The notes below the pieces were generated by a model. That model saw only the letters and a list, made by a program, of their open reading frames with translations. It was not told the DNA's origin and did no database searches. A stretch of 64,000 nucleotides of DNA, from assembly GCF_018736045.1 (NCBI RefSeq), contig NZ_CP076132.1:362001-426000 (forward strand), written 5' to 3'. Made by a program: the position numbers and the translations under genes. The stretch comes from Flammeovirga yaeyamensis. GTDB taxonomy: Bacteria; Bacteroidota; Bacteroidia; Cytophagales; Flammeovirgaceae. This document shows positions 1-8,152 of the stretch, one piece after another; positions within the stretch are counted from its first letter, which is position 1; every line of letters begins with the position of its first letter.

Positions 1-830
1 CTGTAGATAGAAGCACTTTCTTGAACGAACATACAGAAAATGAAGACACCAATACATGTAAGCACCCATCTAATAATATGGTATTTCTTGGGCAACCATC
101 GAAACCAGAATAATAATGAGTGAAGTAGCACCACCAATATTCCAATATGCATTCCCGATAAAGCCAATAGGTGCATACTCCCACTTTTATAGAAAATATC
201 TTTCGTAGAGGTGCTTAAATAACTTTTATTTCCACAAAAAAGAGCCATTGCAATACCTTTAGAGGAGGAACTGAAGGTATTTTGTACGAACCGTCTATAT
301 CTTGATGTCCAAGAATTCAGATCCTTTTGGGCATTTAAACAATATTGATCGGCTTTTAATTTATAAAATATCCCTCTAGCCCGGTGATAATTTTTGGGTT
401 TTGATATGACTTCAAGACTGCCTTTTATATACACTTGATCATCGGTGTGTATCAAATAATCTTTGGGTAGGTAGAAATAGACTTTTGGAGAATAGAATTG
501 ATCTGAATGAAGTATTTCTCCTTCGACATAATGATTCTTTGATGACTTTACTTTCAAGACTTTTACTAAAAAAGTATCACTTTCTATAGCTACTTTTTGA
601 TGTTTATCACTGATAAATCCGATCAGAATAATATTACAAAAAAGAAAAGATAGCAGGAGTACAGGAGAGAAATACTTTCTGATATAAAAGAGCAGCAAAA
701 ATAGACTCCATAGTCCAATGCTTACTACACTCCAATTGTTGAGATGATTGGTAGTACATTGTTCAGCAATCAGAATACCGAGTATAAAAAAGATATTAAT
801 CCAAAAGAAAGGTGCTTGTCGAATCGTCAT
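1..830 (-). CDS. comEC: ComEC/Rec2-family competence DNA channel, N-terminal part (runs off left edge)
   Basis: This is a partial gene of 276 codons, read on the minus strand from the ATG at 830-828 to the window edge without a stop. The first ~70 residues hold hydrophobic segments. A soluble, beta-rich stretch follows (with PKDYLIHTDDQVYIKGSL), as in the DUF4131-type N-terminal domain. At residues 219-232 comes MHLLALSGMHIGIL, the signature that opens the membrane 'Competence' domain of ComEC. In transformable bacteria ComEC is the inner-membrane channel that carries single-stranded DNA into the cytoplasm. The C-terminal part, including any metallo-beta-lactamase-like domain, lies outside the window. 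The family call rests on the signature and the domain order; competence of this organism is not shown. Confidence 0.85.
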   Translation of the reverse strand, partial: MTIRQAPFFWINIFFILGILIAEQCTTNHLNNWSVVSIGLWSLFLLLFYIRKYFSPVLLLSFLFCNIILIGFISDKHQKVAIESDTFLVKVLKVKSSKNHYVEGEILHSDQFYSPKVYFYLPKDYLIHTDDQVYIKGSLEVISKPKNYHRARGIFYKLKADQYCLNAQKDLNSWTSRYRRFVQNTFSSSSKGIAMALFCGNKSYLSTSTKDIFYKSGSMHLLALSGMHIGILVVLLHSLLFWFRWLPKKYHIIRWVLTCIGVFIFCMFVQESASIY

Positions 831-1098
831 GTTTTGCAGTAAAATAGTTAGCGAAAGTAAATTACTAAAAACCTGACTGCGAAGAAAAAGAAATGATGGA
901 TTGTTCTGGATTTAAAAGAAAAAGCATTTGAAAAAAGGAGTATAATTGTATGAGAAAGCTAAATAGTTATCAAATTCAAAGATTTATCATTACTTTTTAA
1001 CTAGATACATTGAGTTTTTTGATTAGATCTTAGAACTTTGAGGTGACGAAGAAGTACACTCTTAATTTTCCAAACAAACACCAATCTTCATATATCTG

Positions 1099-1926
1099 AT
1101 GAAATTAAAATATTTATTCTGCGTTGTTTCACTATTTCTGATGTTGGGATCGTGTAATAAAAGTGAAAACCAAAATGAAGTCGAAAAAGACGATTCTATA
1201 TTCGATGGATTTGAAGGATGGTTTGATGATGATACTGAAGAAACAGTAAAAAAAGAAGAGTTGTTACCCAAAAAAGTAGAAGCTCGTCCGGAGCCAACTC
1301 TCCAAAAAGCAACAACAAAAGTAGAACACAAAGAGTTATCCGAAGAAGAAAGCTTGACTGAAGAGGAAGTTGAGGCAGAAGAAGCATCTGTTGATGCTAC
1401 TGAGGTTGATTTAACCGAAGAAGAAAAAAAAGTGAGTAACCTTAAAACCTACTCATTTGATAACATCGGTGTGATGTTTTCTTCGGAAAGAGATGTTACG
1501 TTTAACGAGGTGGAAATTGATAAAAAGTTAGTTGAAAAAGGTTTATTGTATCGTTATAAAACAACTTACTCATATTTTGATGTTTATGACATGGATAAAT
1601 CCATAGAATGGAGTGGTGCAGGTGATTTTGCCGAATTTGGCCAAGGATTTTATGAAAGATCAAAATTGGTGAGTAACGGTAAATACACTGTTTTTGCAGG
1701 ACGTAGAGCATATACTTTTGATGCAAAAGCAAGTTTAACTGACGATTATAATTACTCTAATATAAAAAAGTTGAAATCAGATATCGACATAGATGAAGAT
1801 GATCTGGTAGATGTTAAAATAGTATTTTTTGGGAGAAAAAATCTTGGGTACAGAATAATTTATTCTGCCACGGATCCCTACATTAATTCACTAGAAAGGT
1901 CGGCAATATTATATGAACCTAAATAG
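1099..1926 (+). CDS. Acidic lipoprotein of unknown function
   Basis: The 275-residue product starts with a lipoprotein signal: a hydrophobic stretch and then LGSC, with Cys19 as the expected lipidated residue. Residues ~24-110 are strongly acidic and rich in Glu and Lys, probably a disordered linker. Residues ~112-275 look like a compact globular domain (SFDNIGVMFSSERDVTF and GRRAYTFDAKASLTDDY). I do not recognise the family. The stop is 18 bases before the next ORF, so the two genes are probably co-transcribed, although one product should be in the envelope and the other in the cytoplasm. An A-rich leader precedes the ATG and no Shine-Dalgarno site is evident. Confidence 0.75.
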   Translation: MKLKYLFCVVSLFLMLGSCNKSENQNEVEKDDSIFDGFEGWFDDDTEETVKKEELLPKKVEARPEPTLQKATTKVEHKELSEEESLTEEEVEAEEASVDATEVDLTEEEKKVSNLKTYSFDNIGVMFSSERDVTFNEVEIDKKLVEKGLLYRYKTTYSYFDVYDMDKSIEWSGAGDFAEFGQGFYERSKLVSNGKYTVFAGRRAYTFDAKASLTDDYNYSNIKKLKSDIDIDEDDLVDVKIVFFGRKNLGYRIIYSATDPYINSLERSAILYEPK

Positions 1927-1944
1927 TGAGAAAATTTAGTAAAA

Positions 1945-2979
1945 ATGAACAAGTACACCCTTAAAGTAAAAGATGTTGTTAAAGAGACATCAGATGCTGT
2001 TACCATAAAATTAAAGCAACCATTATTCAAAAAAGTTCAGTTTTCAGCTGGACAGTTTATTTCGGTATATAACGATATTGATAGTAAGAAGACGATACGT
2101 TCTTACTCTGTATCATCAGCACCTCACTTAGATGCAACTTTGGATATCACCATTAAAAGAGTAGAAGGAGGTTTAGTATCCAATTATTTAAATGATACAG
2201 TAAAGGCAGGAGATAGTCTGGAAATCAGTGATGCAATGGGAACGTTCGTTTTGGAAGCTGATAATTCCAAAACTAGAAATATTTTTCTTTGGGCGGCAGG
2301 GTCAGGTATATCACCTTTGTTCTCCATGTTGAAAAGTATTCTATTCTTTGAGAAAAATTCTAATGTGTATCTTATTTATGGAAATAGAAATGAGGACAGC
2401 ATCATTTTTAATGAACATTTGAATGAATTGAAATCAAAGTTTGAGGGACGACTGGAGATCATTCATGTATTGAGTCAGCCTTCTGCTGAATGGGGTGGAT
2501 TTAAAGGAAGAATTGATGATGTAATGGCGGTAAATGTATTGAACCGTTTAACATTAGATAATTCGGAACATTTCCTTTGTGGTCCTGAAGGAATGATGAC
2601 AAGTGTGGAAAGTGCTTTGAAAAGATTTAAAGTGCCAGCATCTAAAGTATATAAAGAAAGTTTTGTTCCTGTAGACAACGCAGAATCGGTAAATGTCGAT
2701 CTAGGTGATGAAATGATTACGTTAGTTGTTGATGGAGAAGAACATCAAGTCGAAGCTAAAGCAGGAGTAAGCATTTTAGATGCAGGTTTGGATGCAGGAC
2801 TAGATATACCTTATTCTTGTCAGAATGGTGTATGTACTGCATGTAAAGGCAAGTGTGTATCTGGAAAAGTAGAAATGGGAGACTCCGTAGCACTGTCTCA
2901 ATCAGAGAAAAATGAAGGCTATGTCTTAACATGTATTAGCCATGCGGTATCTAAAGATGTTAAAATTGATTATAGTTAA
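1945..2979 (+). CDS. Ferredoxin-NAD(P) reductase-type oxidoreductase with C-terminal [2Fe-2S] domain (PaaE/Hcr-like)
   Basis: The 344-residue protein has three modules. An FAD-binding beta-barrel carries RSYSVSSAP (about residues 52-60). An NAD(P)-binding domain has WAAGSGISPLFSML and ends in CGPEGMM. A plant-type ferredoxin domain carries the iron-sulfur ligand pattern C-x4-C-x2-C (CQNGVCTAC) with a fourth Cys in LTC near the end. Proteins built this way pass electrons from NAD(P)H through FAD and a 2Fe-2S cluster to a partner oxygenase or other acceptor; PaaE and the Hcp reductase are examples. No oxygenase or hybrid-cluster protein lies nearby, so the partner is unknown. It is probably co-transcribed with the lipoprotein just upstream. 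Confidence 0.85.
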   Translation: MNKYTLKVKDVVKETSDAVTIKLKQPLFKKVQFSAGQFISVYNDIDSKKTIRSYSVSSAPHLDATLDITIKRVEGGLVSNYLNDTVKAGDSLEISDAMGTFVLEADNSKTRNIFLWAAGSGISPLFSMLKSILFFEKNSNVYLIYGNRNEDSIIFNEHLNELKSKFEGRLEIIHVLSQPSAEWGGFKGRIDDVMAVNVLNRLTLDNSEHFLCGPEGMMTSVESALKRFKVPASKVYKESFVPVDNAESVNVDLGDEMITLVVDGEEHQVEAKAGVSILDAGLDAGLDIPYSCQNGVCTACKGKCVSGKVEMGDSVALSQSEKNEGYVLTCISHAVSKDVKIDYS

Positions 2980-3601
2980 ACATTAAATTTATATTTATTT
3001 ACTAATTTTTGTTATCTATTCTTGGAATAGTAAAATTTTAGTCGTTACTTTGAAACATCAAGGTTGAAGAAACAAAGAACCCTTCGCCTATTAGGCAAAG
3101 GGTTACTCCAACTCCTCTTCAATCTGTTCATTTCGCTAAACTTATATCTTATTATTTTTACTAACGTATTCACTAACACATACTAGTTATTAGAAATTTT
3201 AAGTAAAAATATTTTTTTCGTATCTATTTGTAAACAGTCTCTTCAGTCTATTCCTCTGACATTTAATTAACGACTGTACAAGCAATCACTCCTCTTTTCC
3301 TCTTCATCTATTCATCTGAATCTTTTAAGATTGCTTTCATATAGCTTAACGGCAGTACGCCATTAAGGTTATGGAATTCAATTTTAATTAACTTTATTTT
3401 CCTTTTTTTAGGAAATAAAGATCTATTCATCTGAAATATGCTTTTCTAATCTTGGAAAAGTGCAAAAGGGTGCGTCTATGGGGATGTGCCCTTTTATTTG
3501 AGATCAACCAATTTGATTATAACTATTCATAAATAAAGTATCGAAAATTATCAGTATCTACGGTTTTAAGATTTACTACTGATAAAAGGAATGAATAAAA
3601 A
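2980..3601. other. Long intergenic stretch with hairpins and four degenerate copies of a CTCTTCA-TCTATTCATCTGA motif
   Basis: There is no credible ORF in this ~620-bp stretch between two convergent units. It contains imperfect repeats of CTCTTCATCTATTCATCTGA at 3115-3136, 3238-3260, 3300-3320 and 3421-3435. It also holds a hairpin at 3345-3367 (CTTAACGGC paired with GCCATTAAG, one mismatch) and G/C-containing hairpins at 3078-3104 and about 3463-3498. A structured non-coding transcript is possible but not shown; the repeats could also be relics of a duplicated element. Confidence 0.45.
3078..3104 (+). terminator. Hairpin downstream of the reductase gene, probable terminator
   Basis: AACCCTT pairs with AAGGGTT around an inner GCC/GGC pairing with one C/A mismatch. 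It lies ~100 bases after the stop at 2979. There is no proper T-run after it, so efficient termination is uncertain. Confidence 0.4.
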
Positions 3602-3633
3602 AACGGTCAGCTATCCAAGGATAACTGGCCGTT
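3595..3633 (-). terminator. Rho-independent terminator of the trehalose operon
   Basis: On the minus strand AACGGCCAGTTATCC pairs with GGATAGCTGACCGTT (one mismatch and one G-T pair) and is followed by seven Ts. It lies about 50 bases after the stop of the trehalose synthase gene. Confidence 0.85.
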
Positions 3634-3684
3634 CCATTTTTCTATATTATTTAGATAAGCTTCTGAAGAAGCAATTGCTACTAT

Positions 3685-5871
3685 CTACTTAATTTTAGTA
3701 AACTCGGTCAACAACTCCCTAACATCAGCAACTGTTTTCAAGTTGTATCTCGCCTCAGAAGCACTCATACCAACTTTAATAGTGTATGCTTTTTTAGGCA
3801 TCGCACGGAAAGTGTCTTCATCAGTCACATCATCACCTATGGCAAGTACAATGTCATATTTATCTTCAGATAAGAATTTAAGTGCTGCCTTTCCTTTGTT
3901 AACATCTTGGTTTTTCACCTCTACTACTTTATTACCGTGCATTACTTGCAGGTTCATGTTCGAAATCAAGTAGTTTAAGTTACCTACTAACTCTCTCGCT
4001 CTTAAATCTCCAAAGTCAGCATCTGCTTTACGGTAATGCCAAGCCACAGAATAAGCTTTTTCTTCTACAAACGATCCAGGAGTACGGTCTACATAACGAT
4101 CAAGAATTCCATTGATCTTGCCTTTCCAATCAGAATTTAAGTTGTCGATCATTTGGAATGGTTCGTCACCGCTTCTTAACCAAATACCGTGTTCTGCAAT
4201 GATATCTACCTTAAAGTCGGTAAACCAAGTTTCTAATGTTTCTTTATCACGACCACTGATTATAACCACTCTGTTTTTAGGATCAGCAGTAAGATTAAAC
4301 ATGATGTCTCTTAATTCTTGATCAGGAGAAACAGATTGAGGATCTGCAGCAAATCCTTTAAGTGTTCCATCGTAGTCTAAGAAAATAATACGCTTTTGTC
4401 CATCTGTATATTTTTGGAGCATTTTAGCTCTTGACTTTTCTGATAGTAAACGCATATTCATTGCGGTTTGTCTTTCTATTATATTATCAAGTTGATTCAT
4501 AAATATTTCTACCCAACGATGTACATTGTATCTTCTTACTTTCTTTTGCATTTCTTTCATTCTACTTCTTTGCTCTTCTTCAGGCATTGTCAAAGAAGTA
4601 TAAAGTGCTTCTACAATCTGATTTTCATCATTAGGGTTAATCAGGATAGCTTCTGAAAGCTCTTTTGCAGCACCTGCCATCTCACTTAGAATAAGCACAC
4701 CTTGTTGGTCTGTCTTACTTGCCACGAATTCCTTACAAACTAGGTTCATGCCGTCTCTTAGAGGTGTTACTAAGGCTACTGAAGAGGCTTTGTATAAAGC
4801 AGATAATCCTTCGAAGCTGAATGAACGGTAGAAGTAATGAATCGGAGACCAATTCATACGACTGTATTTACCGTTTACTTTACCTACGAGTGTATCAATT
4901 TCTTCTTTTAGATGCTGATATTGGTCCACCTTATCTCTTGATGGAACCACAAGCAAAATCAAAGAAACCTGACCTTGGTATTCCGGATATTTGGATAAAA
5001 ATTTATCAAATGCGATCAAACGATGCTTAATACCTTTACTGTAATCCAGTCGGTCAATTGATAAAATCGATTTATTTTTACTTAGTAAATCGCCATAAGC
5101 TATTACTTTTTGTTTCGTTTTTTCAGAATCGGCTGCTGACTCGAATTTGTCGTAATCGATACCCATAGGGAAAGCATCAACAGAAACCAATCTATTTTTC
5201 ACTTTAATGTGACCTAAAGAGCTATCGTAACCCACGATTCTATTGACAGAACTTAAAAAGTGTCGCATGTCGTCGTAAGTATGGAAACCGATAAGGTCAG
5301 CGCCTAATACACCTTCTAACGTTTCTTGTCTCCAAGGAAGTAAACGGAAGATCTCATAAGAAGGGAATGGGATATGTTGGAAGAAACCGATGGTTGCATT
5401 TGGAAGTGCTTCTCTTAACATGCCCGGTAATAAAAGAAGTTGGTAATCGTGTACCCAAATTTTATCTTCTGGCTCTGCTACTTCCAAAATAGCATCTCTA
5501 AATAATTCGTTTACATGAATATAAGACTCCCAAAGGTCCATTTCATAGGTCGCATACTCTGTAAAGTAATGGAATAATGGCCAAAGTGTCTTGTTAGAGT
5601 AACCTTCATAGAATTTATTAACGTCTTCGCTAGTAAGGAAGACTGGGGCCATATTGTCTTTTTTAAGTTCACTTGTAATATGGTCTTTTTCTGCCTGGTC
5701 GTGATCTGAGGTGCCAGGCCAGCCGATCCATAAATTTCCACCTTGCTTATAAGTAGTACTTAAGCCTGTGGCTAACCCTCCCGAACTTGGTTTGAATGTA
5801 ATTCCTTTGTCTGCATTTCTGCTTACCGTAACTGGAAGTCTGTTAGAGACAATGATTGTTTTTTTCGACAT
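3685..5871 (-). CDS. Bifunctional trehalose-6-phosphate synthase/phosphatase (OtsA-OtsB fusion)
   Basis: The 728-residue protein joins both steps of trehalose synthesis. Residues ~1-470 form a GT20 trehalose-6-phosphate synthase: IIVSNRLPV at the N-terminus, the GGLATGL loop, WVHDYQLLLLPGMLRE, FFQHIPFPSYE, RLDYSKGIKHR, and DGMNLVCKEF with the nearby SEMAGAAKEL nucleotide-sugar site. Residues ~490-728 form a HAD-type trehalose-6-phosphate phosphatase with the nucleophile motif DYDGT at about residue 499 and GDDVTDEDTF near the end. It should make trehalose-6-phosphate from UDP-glucose and glucose-6-phosphate and dephosphorylate it in the same chain. Trehalose commonly protects against salt and drying, but that role is inferred. 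The gene follows a small membrane-protein gene by 27 bases and ends at a strong terminator. Confidence 0.95.
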   Translation of the reverse strand: MSKKTIIVSNRLPVTVSRNADKGITFKPSSGGLATGLSTTYKQGGNLWIGWPGTSDHDQAEKDHITSELKKDNMAPVFLTSEDVNKFYEGYSNKTLWPLFHYFTEYATYEMDLWESYIHVNELFRDAILEVAEPEDKIWVHDYQLLLLPGMLREALPNATIGFFQHIPFPSYEIFRLLPWRQETLEGVLGADLIGFHTYDDMRHFLSSVNRIVGYDSSLGHIKVKNRLVSVDAFPMGIDYDKFESAADSEKTKQKVIAYGDLLSKNKSILSIDRLDYSKGIKHRLIAFDKFLSKYPEYQGQVSLILLVVPSRDKVDQYQHLKEEIDTLVGKVNGKYSRMNWSPIHYFYRSFSFEGLSALYKASSVALVTPLRDGMNLVCKEFVASKTDQQGVLILSEMAGAAKELSEAILINPNDENQIVEALYTSLTMPEEEQRSRMKEMQKKVRRYNVHRWVEIFMNQLDNIIERQTAMNMRLLSEKSRAKMLQKYTDGQKRIIFLDYDGTLKGFAADPQSVSPDQELRDIMFNLTADPKNRVVIISGRDKETLETWFTDFKVDIIAEHGIWLRSGDEPFQMIDNLNSDWKGKINGILDRYVDRTPGSFVEEKAYSVAWHYRKADADFGDLRARELVGNLNYLISNMNLQVMHGNKVVEVKNQDVNKGKAALKFLSEDKYDIVLAIGDDVTDEDTFRAMPKKAYTIKVGMSASEARYNLKTVADVRELLTEFTKIK

Positions 5872-5898
5872 TGTAATGTTAGTTAATTGTAGGAAACA

Positions 5899-6354
5899 CT
5901 AAAGAATATATTGAAGCACACGTTCCCAATGAATGAATGTCCATAATAGAGTTGCACCAAGAATTCCTCCAAGGAACATTCCTATTAAAAGCATTCTCTG
6001 ATTATGTTTTCTATCTCTGAGCTGGATTTCAACTTCAACTTCATCTGGAAGGTCAGAAATTAAGAGTAATTTATTCTCTCTTTGCAATATTTTTTCGTCA
6101 TATTCCTGAAGTTCCCTATTTTTGTCTTCGATTATTTCTTGGTAACTGTTGAAGACATCTTTAACACTATCCTGAGAGTCTTTCAACTCTTGAAATAAAT
6201 CACCTAACTGCTCATGGCTAAATACTTTCTTTTTTCTATTAAAAGGAAAGTAGATGTAAACCCATAATAATATGAGAATTATAGATATTGAACCGATCCA
6301 CCACCAGATATATTGCTGTAGGTTTTGAATGAATTGATACCAAACATCGTTCAT
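5899..6354 (-). CDS. Small membrane protein with two transmembrane segments and a central coiled coil
   Basis: The 151-residue protein has hydrophobic helices at about 13-37 and 120-140. The polar stretch between them (about 45-95) is rich in Glu, Lys, Gln and Leu with a heptad-like pattern, so a coiled coil is likely. I do not recognise the family. It is the first gene of a two-gene unit with the trehalose synthase/phosphatase, 27 bases apart. This could point to a shared response or only to shared transcription. Confidence 0.7.
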   Translation of the reverse strand: MNDVWYQFIQNLQQYIWWWIGSISIILILLWVYIYFPFNRKKKVFSHEQLGDLFQELKDSQDSVKDVFNSYQEIIEDKNRELQEYDEKILQRENKLLLISDLPDEVEVEIQLRDRKHNQRMLLIGMFLGGILGATLLWTFIHWERVLQYIL

Positions 6355-6645
6355 ATAAAAGAAGTTGTTTTTATAACATTAGTATCTAACTAATATTTCT
6401 ATTACTCAAGAGATAATAATCAGATACCATCAAAAAATAGTTAAGAGTAATTGTTCTAAATTTTTAGCACAATTTGCTCAAGAGATTATTTCTAATAAAT
6501 ATAGGGTTTATTAAGCATCAATTAAAAGAACTTATTTTTTTTTTGATATTTAGTAGGGTAAAACCCTTTTCAAATGTAATATTAATAAATGTTAATCTAT
6601 TTTAACGGTTAATTATTACATTACACCCCATAAAATTAACGTGAA

Positions 6646-7620
6646 ATGTCTGAAGAAGAAGAAAAAGACTTTATAGATAAAGCACTTCACGATTTAAATC
6701 ATCCCAAGAATAAAAAATTTGAGAAGGAATTGTCACCCCTTCACAAAGCAATGGATGAAGTAGATAATATGAAGATTCCGGACGCTAAGAAATCAAAAAA
6801 AGAGTCTTGGAAGGATATTAAAGGAAAAATTAGAACTGAAGCACCTCAACAAGAAAAAAGAGGTGTGATAGAAGTATTTTTCAATCCGCAACAAATTAGA
6901 AAAGTGGCTGCGGTTGCTGCTGTCTTTGTAGGTATTTATGCCTTATGGTTTTTCATGAACGGAATTCAAACTATTTCTCCATCGGATGGAACACTTGAAT
7001 ATACCTTTCCTGATGGATCAGTGGCTTACTTGAAAAAAGGATCAACTATAGATTACCTTAAACACAGGTTTGATGGAAATATCTATCTGAATGGTCATGC
7101 ACAATTTCATATCAAGCCTGCGGCAGAAGGAGGAGTTTCTTATGAAGTAAAAACAGATCGCTCTGTTATTTTTGCCAATACAGGATCATCGTTTGATATT
7201 CGTGATGATAATTTCCTGTATCACTTGACTAATTTAGGTGATGAACATTTGAATGTGACGTCTCCTCATCATCTTGATGAAAGAAATAGAACTATCGTTC
7301 AGAACGGACATTCATTAAAATCTACCTCAAAGAGAATTGGTAATACATTTGATTTAGGTACTTCTCATTCTTCTTGGCCTTCTGGACATTTTGTATACAA
7401 TGAAGTTCCATTAAAAATGGTTATCAAAGACTTTGAGAATCAATTTGGGGTGATTGTCGAACATGAAATCGCTGAGATTGAAGATATGTTGTATACAGGT
7501 AGTTTTAAAGATGAAGATATCACAAAAGCAGTCGCTTCTTTATGTGAGAGTATAGATATGGACTTTATACTAGAGGGAGAAAAAGTGATATTGAAACAAA
7601 TAGTTGAAGAAGATTTATAA
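6646..7620 (+). CDS. FecR-like anti-sigma/transmembrane regulator, orphan
   Basis: The 324-residue protein has a charged cytoplasmic N-terminus (1-80) and one transmembrane helix at about 88-108. The periplasmic part resembles FecR (GTLEYTFPDGSVAYLKKGSTIDY, then NGHAQFHIKP). The C-terminus carries a DUF4974-like segment (VPLKMVIKDFENQFGV, then YTGSFKDEDITKAVASLCES). FecR proteins relay signals from TonB-dependent receptors to a cytoplasmic ECF sigma factor. Here neither an ECF sigma gene nor a SusC-type receptor is next to it, which is unusual, and the N-terminal part differs from a typical short anti-sigma domain. It ends at a hairpin shared with the convergent rpsJ operon. Confidence 0.75.
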   Translation: MSEEEEKDFIDKALHDLNHPKNKKFEKELSPLHKAMDEVDNMKIPDAKKSKKESWKDIKGKIRTEAPQQEKRGVIEVFFNPQQIRKVAAVAAVFVGIYALWFFMNGIQTISPSDGTLEYTFPDGSVAYLKKGSTIDYLKHRFDGNIYLNGHAQFHIKPAAEGGVSYEVKTDRSVIFANTGSSFDIRDDNFLYHLTNLGDEHLNVTSPHHLDERNRTIVQNGHSLKSTSKRIGNTFDLGTSHSSWPSGHFVYNEVPLKMVIKDFENQFGVIVEHEIAEIEDMLYTGSFKDEDITKAVASLCESIDMDFILEGEKVILKQIVEEDL

Positions 7621-7678
7621 TTTAATAATCTCTATTTAAGTATTTCAGAAGTTATTTTTTTCGAAAGTATAGATAAAG

Positions 7679-7716
7679 AAAAAGCCTTGTGTTACCGAAG
7701 TAGCACAAGGCTTTTA
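7679..7716. terminator. Bidirectional terminator between the fecR-like gene and rpsJ
   Basis: AAAAGCCTTGTG (7680-7691) pairs perfectly with CACAAGGCTTTT (7704-7715), with A and T runs on both sides. It can end transcription from both convergent units. Confidence 0.9.
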
Positions 7717-7736
7717 TATGTCTTAGACTATCAAAC

Positions 7737-8042
7737 TTAGACTTTGATCTCTACATCAACACCTGATGGTAAATCAAGTTTCATCAATGCGTCTACTGTC
7801 TTTGGAGAAGACGAGAAGATATCGATCAAACGCTTGTAAGTACAAAGTTGGAATTGCTCACGTGATTTCTTGTTTACGTGTGGTGAACGAAGAACTGTGA
7901 ATTTTTCCTTTTTAGTTGGCAATGGCACTGGACCTGCAACAACTGCGTCTGTTTTCTTAACAGCTTCAACGATCTTAGCAGCAGATTTGTCTACTAAATT
8001 GTGATCGTATGACTTAAGTTTGATTCTGATTTTTTGTGTCAT
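7737..8042 (-). CDS. rpsJ: 30S ribosomal protein S10
   Basis: The 101-residue protein has the full S10 sequence pattern: [19 protein letters not shown] at the start, [28 protein letters not shown] in the middle and [19 protein letters not shown] at the end. S10 belongs to the 30S head and also acts as NusE in antitermination. It is the last gene of the rpsL-rpsG-fusA-rpsJ unit. In many Bacteroidota rplC and the rest of the S10 cluster follow directly; here a terminator follows within 60 bases and the convergent gene is unrelated. Confidence 0.98.
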   Translation of the reverse strand: MTQKIRIKLKSYDHNLVDKSAAKIVEAVKKTDAVVAGPVPLPTKKEKFTVLRSPHVNKKSREQFQLCTYKRLIDIFSSSPKTVDALMKLDLPSGVDVEIKV

Positions 8043-8098
8043 ATCTTTTTTTGATAAGGTTAGCCGTCCGCTAACGAGAATTTATAATATCATAAACC

Positions 8099-8122
8099 CT
8101 GAACCTACCGTTGTAGGTTCAG
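8099..8122 (-). promoter_or_regulatory. Perfect 10-bp hairpin between fusA and rpsJ
   Basis: CTGAACCTAC (8099-8108) and GTAGGTTCAG (8113-8122) pair perfectly around a 4-base loop in the 110-bp gap between fusA and rpsJ. On the transcribed strand no T-run follows. It may be an attenuator, an RNA processing site or a stabilising element rather than a simple terminator. Confidence 0.5.
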
Positions 8123-8152
8123 AAATTCATGATTATTGACATTTATCTAAAA

